Below, piece by piece: positions 62,814 to 64,000 of a stretch of DNA of 64,000 nucleotides (positions are counted from its first letter, which is position 1; each line of letters begins with the position of its first letter). Made by a program: the position numbers and the translations under genes. The notes under the pieces were generated by a model, which was given only the letters and a program-made list of their open reading frames with translations, ran no database searches and was not told where the DNA came from. This DNA is from Prevotella sp. (GTDB taxonomy: Bacteria > Bacteroidota > Bacteroidia > Bacteroidales > Bacteroidaceae). Location of the stretch: positions 1 to 64,000 of the forward strand of contig JAFVEE010000021.1 in assembly GCA_017478085.1 (NCBI GenBank). The letters are read 5' to 3'.

Positions 62814-63563
62814 ATGACAGATGACTCAACGATGGCAACAACAACCACCGGGACCTATGGTGCAAACGATGGGCCTTGCGCCGGAGGCGTGCCAAAAAAC
62901 GAGAGGCTAATTCGCAGGCTGAGAAGCGTAAAAGACGGCCGGGTGAAGGTCACGCAGAAGGCTGTCAAGACCAAGGCTCCCTTCGACCCCACCGCATGGT
63001 ACCTGTACACCGTGAAGCGCAACAAGGAGCTTGCCACGCGAAACTTCCTGACCCGGGAGAACACAGGCTTCGACGTCGAGGCCTATGTCGCCGCGCAAGT
63101 CAACATAAGAAGACGGCCCACGGACAAAGACGGCAAATCCCGGCAGGAGCGGGTCGTCATCCACGGCAAGATCTTCGTCCGCGTAGACCCAGCCCACCGC
63201 GTCGACGTGATGAAGAAGTGCCCGTTCATCACCAACTGCGTCACCGAGCGTCTGTCGGCCCTTTCGCCCAAGGACCAGAAAGTCCCCGTCACATTCGTCC
63301 GCGTGCCCGACCTCCAGATTCTGCGTGTGCGCACAGTGCTCGACATGGCCGACGGCCTGGTGGAATACACCGAGCACGCCCCGCAAGCCCAGGACAAGAT
63401 ACAAGTCATTGGTGGTCAGCTCATCAAAGGAGCCCTCTTCAAAGATGTCCAGGGCGAAGTCCTCACCACCAATGGCCGAAAGGAAGCCATCGTCATCCTC
63501 GATGGCGTCGGCTGCCTGAAGTTCAGGCTCCCCATCGAGGATATTGCAAGGTTGAGGAAATAG
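62814..63563 (+). CDS. UpxY/NusG-type transcription antiterminator
   Basis: This 249-residue NusG paralogue has an N-terminal basic tail (about 1-60) and a NusG-N domain from about 62 (TAWYLYTVKRNKELATRNFL) through GKIFVRVDPAHRVDVMKKCP. A C-terminal KOW-like region follows (IKGALFKDVQGEVLTTNGRK, then EAIVILDGVGCLKFRLPIED). UpxY proteins bind RNA polymerase at the leader of capsule operons and allow read-through. The polysaccharide cluster in this window is 13 kb away, so the target operon more likely starts downstream of the window. Confidence 0.85.
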   Translation: MTDDSTMATTTTGTYGANDGPCAGGVPKNERLIRRLRSVKDGRVKVTQKAVKTKAPFDPTAWYLYTVKRNKELATRNFLTRENTGFDVEAYVAAQVNIRRRPTDKDGKSRQERVVIHGKIFVRVDPAHRVDVMKKCPFITNCVTERLSALSPKDQKVPVTFVRVPDLQILRVRTVLDMADGLVEYTEHAPQAQDKIQVIGGQLIKGALFKDVQGEVLTTNGRKEAIVILDGVGCLKFRLPIEDIARLRK

Positions 63564-63602
63564 TTAAAAAAAGAAAATTAAACAACAGGAGGGGAATATA
63601 TG

Positions 63603-64000
63603 ATGACAAAAAAACGTGAAATGGCCGAATGGATAATGGACTTTTTCAGGAAATCCAAGTTAGATGTTGGGCAAGTTGTTATGATGCGCACTGTTCAGAA
63701 CAAGCTCTATGACTTGAACCCACGTGAACGAGACTTGTTCGTGCCAGTTGCTCAAGAGCTTATCGATAATGGCTATTTCACCTATGAAGAAGGAGCGTCC
63801 CAGAGTCTGCGGCTAACGCAGAAAGGCCGCGACTACATATATGACCCTAATGCCGAACTTGACTGCTGCCAAGACAACAATCTGACGCCTGCTCAGAAAC
63901 AATATATTGCAGCCTGGCATCAAAACTTTACGTCATATATTGAACAACTGAAAACATTTATCGCAGGTCTGATGCTCATACCCGAAGCCACCATTGAGGA
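63603..64000 (+). CDS. Unknown protein, N-terminal part only (runs off window)
   Basis: At least 132 residues are visible and the frame is open to the edge. ATG at 63600 is an alternative. AGGAGGGG lies 9-16 bases upstream, a strong ribosome site that is rare in this window. The N-terminal part (MAEWIMDFFRKSKLDVGQVV, then a helical region up to SLRLTQKGRDYIYD) looks like a winged-helix domain. The remainder is Gln-rich and ends in a hydrophobic stretch (KTFIAGLMLIPEA). It is 36 bp after the UpxY-type gene. No family is recognised. Confidence 0.6.
   Translation, partial: MTKKREMAEWIMDFFRKSKLDVGQVVMMRTVQNKLYDLNPRERDLFVPVAQELIDNGYFTYEEGASQSLRLTQKGRDYIYDPNAELDCCQDNNLTPAQKQYIAAWHQNFTSYIEQLKTFIAGLMLIPEATIE

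Overview
The window looks like a chromosomal segment of a Prevotella/Segatella-type Bacteroidales bacterium. The evidence is the recurring Bacteroidetes promoter element (TAnnTTTG, most often TACCTTTGCACCC), a SusC/SusD pair with companion lipoproteins, an UpxY-type antiterminator, secreted proteins with C-terminal sorting-like tails, and few Shine-Dalgarno sites. No rRNA, integrase, transposase or CRISPR array was seen. One tRNA-Lys(TTT) is present. Species identity is inference only.

Layout. 1-5.7 kb: 5'-terminal part of a TPR/transmembrane regulator-like lipoprotein, a Gly-rich TonB-type outer-membrane barrel and a small secreted protein. 5.7-7.1 kb: a GH28 pectinase. 7.2-13.6 kb, minus strand: a compact glycine-cleavage operon (lipoate ligase, gcvT, gcvH, gcvPA, gcvPB, lpd). 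13.9-22.1 kb, plus strand: an AAA/PD-(D/E)XK protein, a HicB/HicA-like pair, dxs, trkA, trkH and manA. 22.1-23.9 kb, minus: an AAA ATPase + DUF4435 pair resembling the PARIS defence module. 24.1-33.7 kb, minus: SusC, SusD, a zinc-metallohydrolase lipoprotein, a DUF4302-like lipoprotein and a secreted protein. 34-39.3 kb: coiled-coil lipoprotein, rsmI, tdk, tRNA-Lys, a HicA/HicB pair, aroB and a MenE-like ligase. 39.35-50.05 kb, plus: a surface-polysaccharide cluster whose core (about 40.4-48.3 kb) is visibly more AT-rich than its ends. 50.2-64 kb: Zn/Cd-type P-type ATPase, LacI regulator, low-complexity secreted protein, LuxR-type regulator, DUF5686 protein, a 1454-residue CotH-kinase surface protein and an UpxY-type antiterminator followed by the start of another gene.

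The most unusual content is in the repeats. (1) Five separate intergenic loci each carry exactly five tandem units of a degenerate 22-bp sequence with a 17-bp palindromic core close to CAACGGAG-S-CTCCGTTG; the units diverge but the 22-bp spacing and the count of five are kept every time. (2) GC-rich elements of about 45-120 bp with inverted arms sit inside genes or at gene starts without breaking the frame: 40 codons inside the first gene, and the N termini of Lpd and GcvPA. (3) AT-rich 7- and 8-bp periodic elements occur in frame inside gcvPA and dxs and provide the final codons and stop codons of gcvPA, dxs, lpd and the GH28 gene.

Systems that stand out are the PARIS-like pair, a HicB/HicA cassette bracketed by two nearly identical 50-bp promoter segments, a possible roughly 90-nt small RNA between the P-type ATPase and the LacI gene, a probable LacI self-operator, and a hairpin-bearing leader before the UpxY gene.
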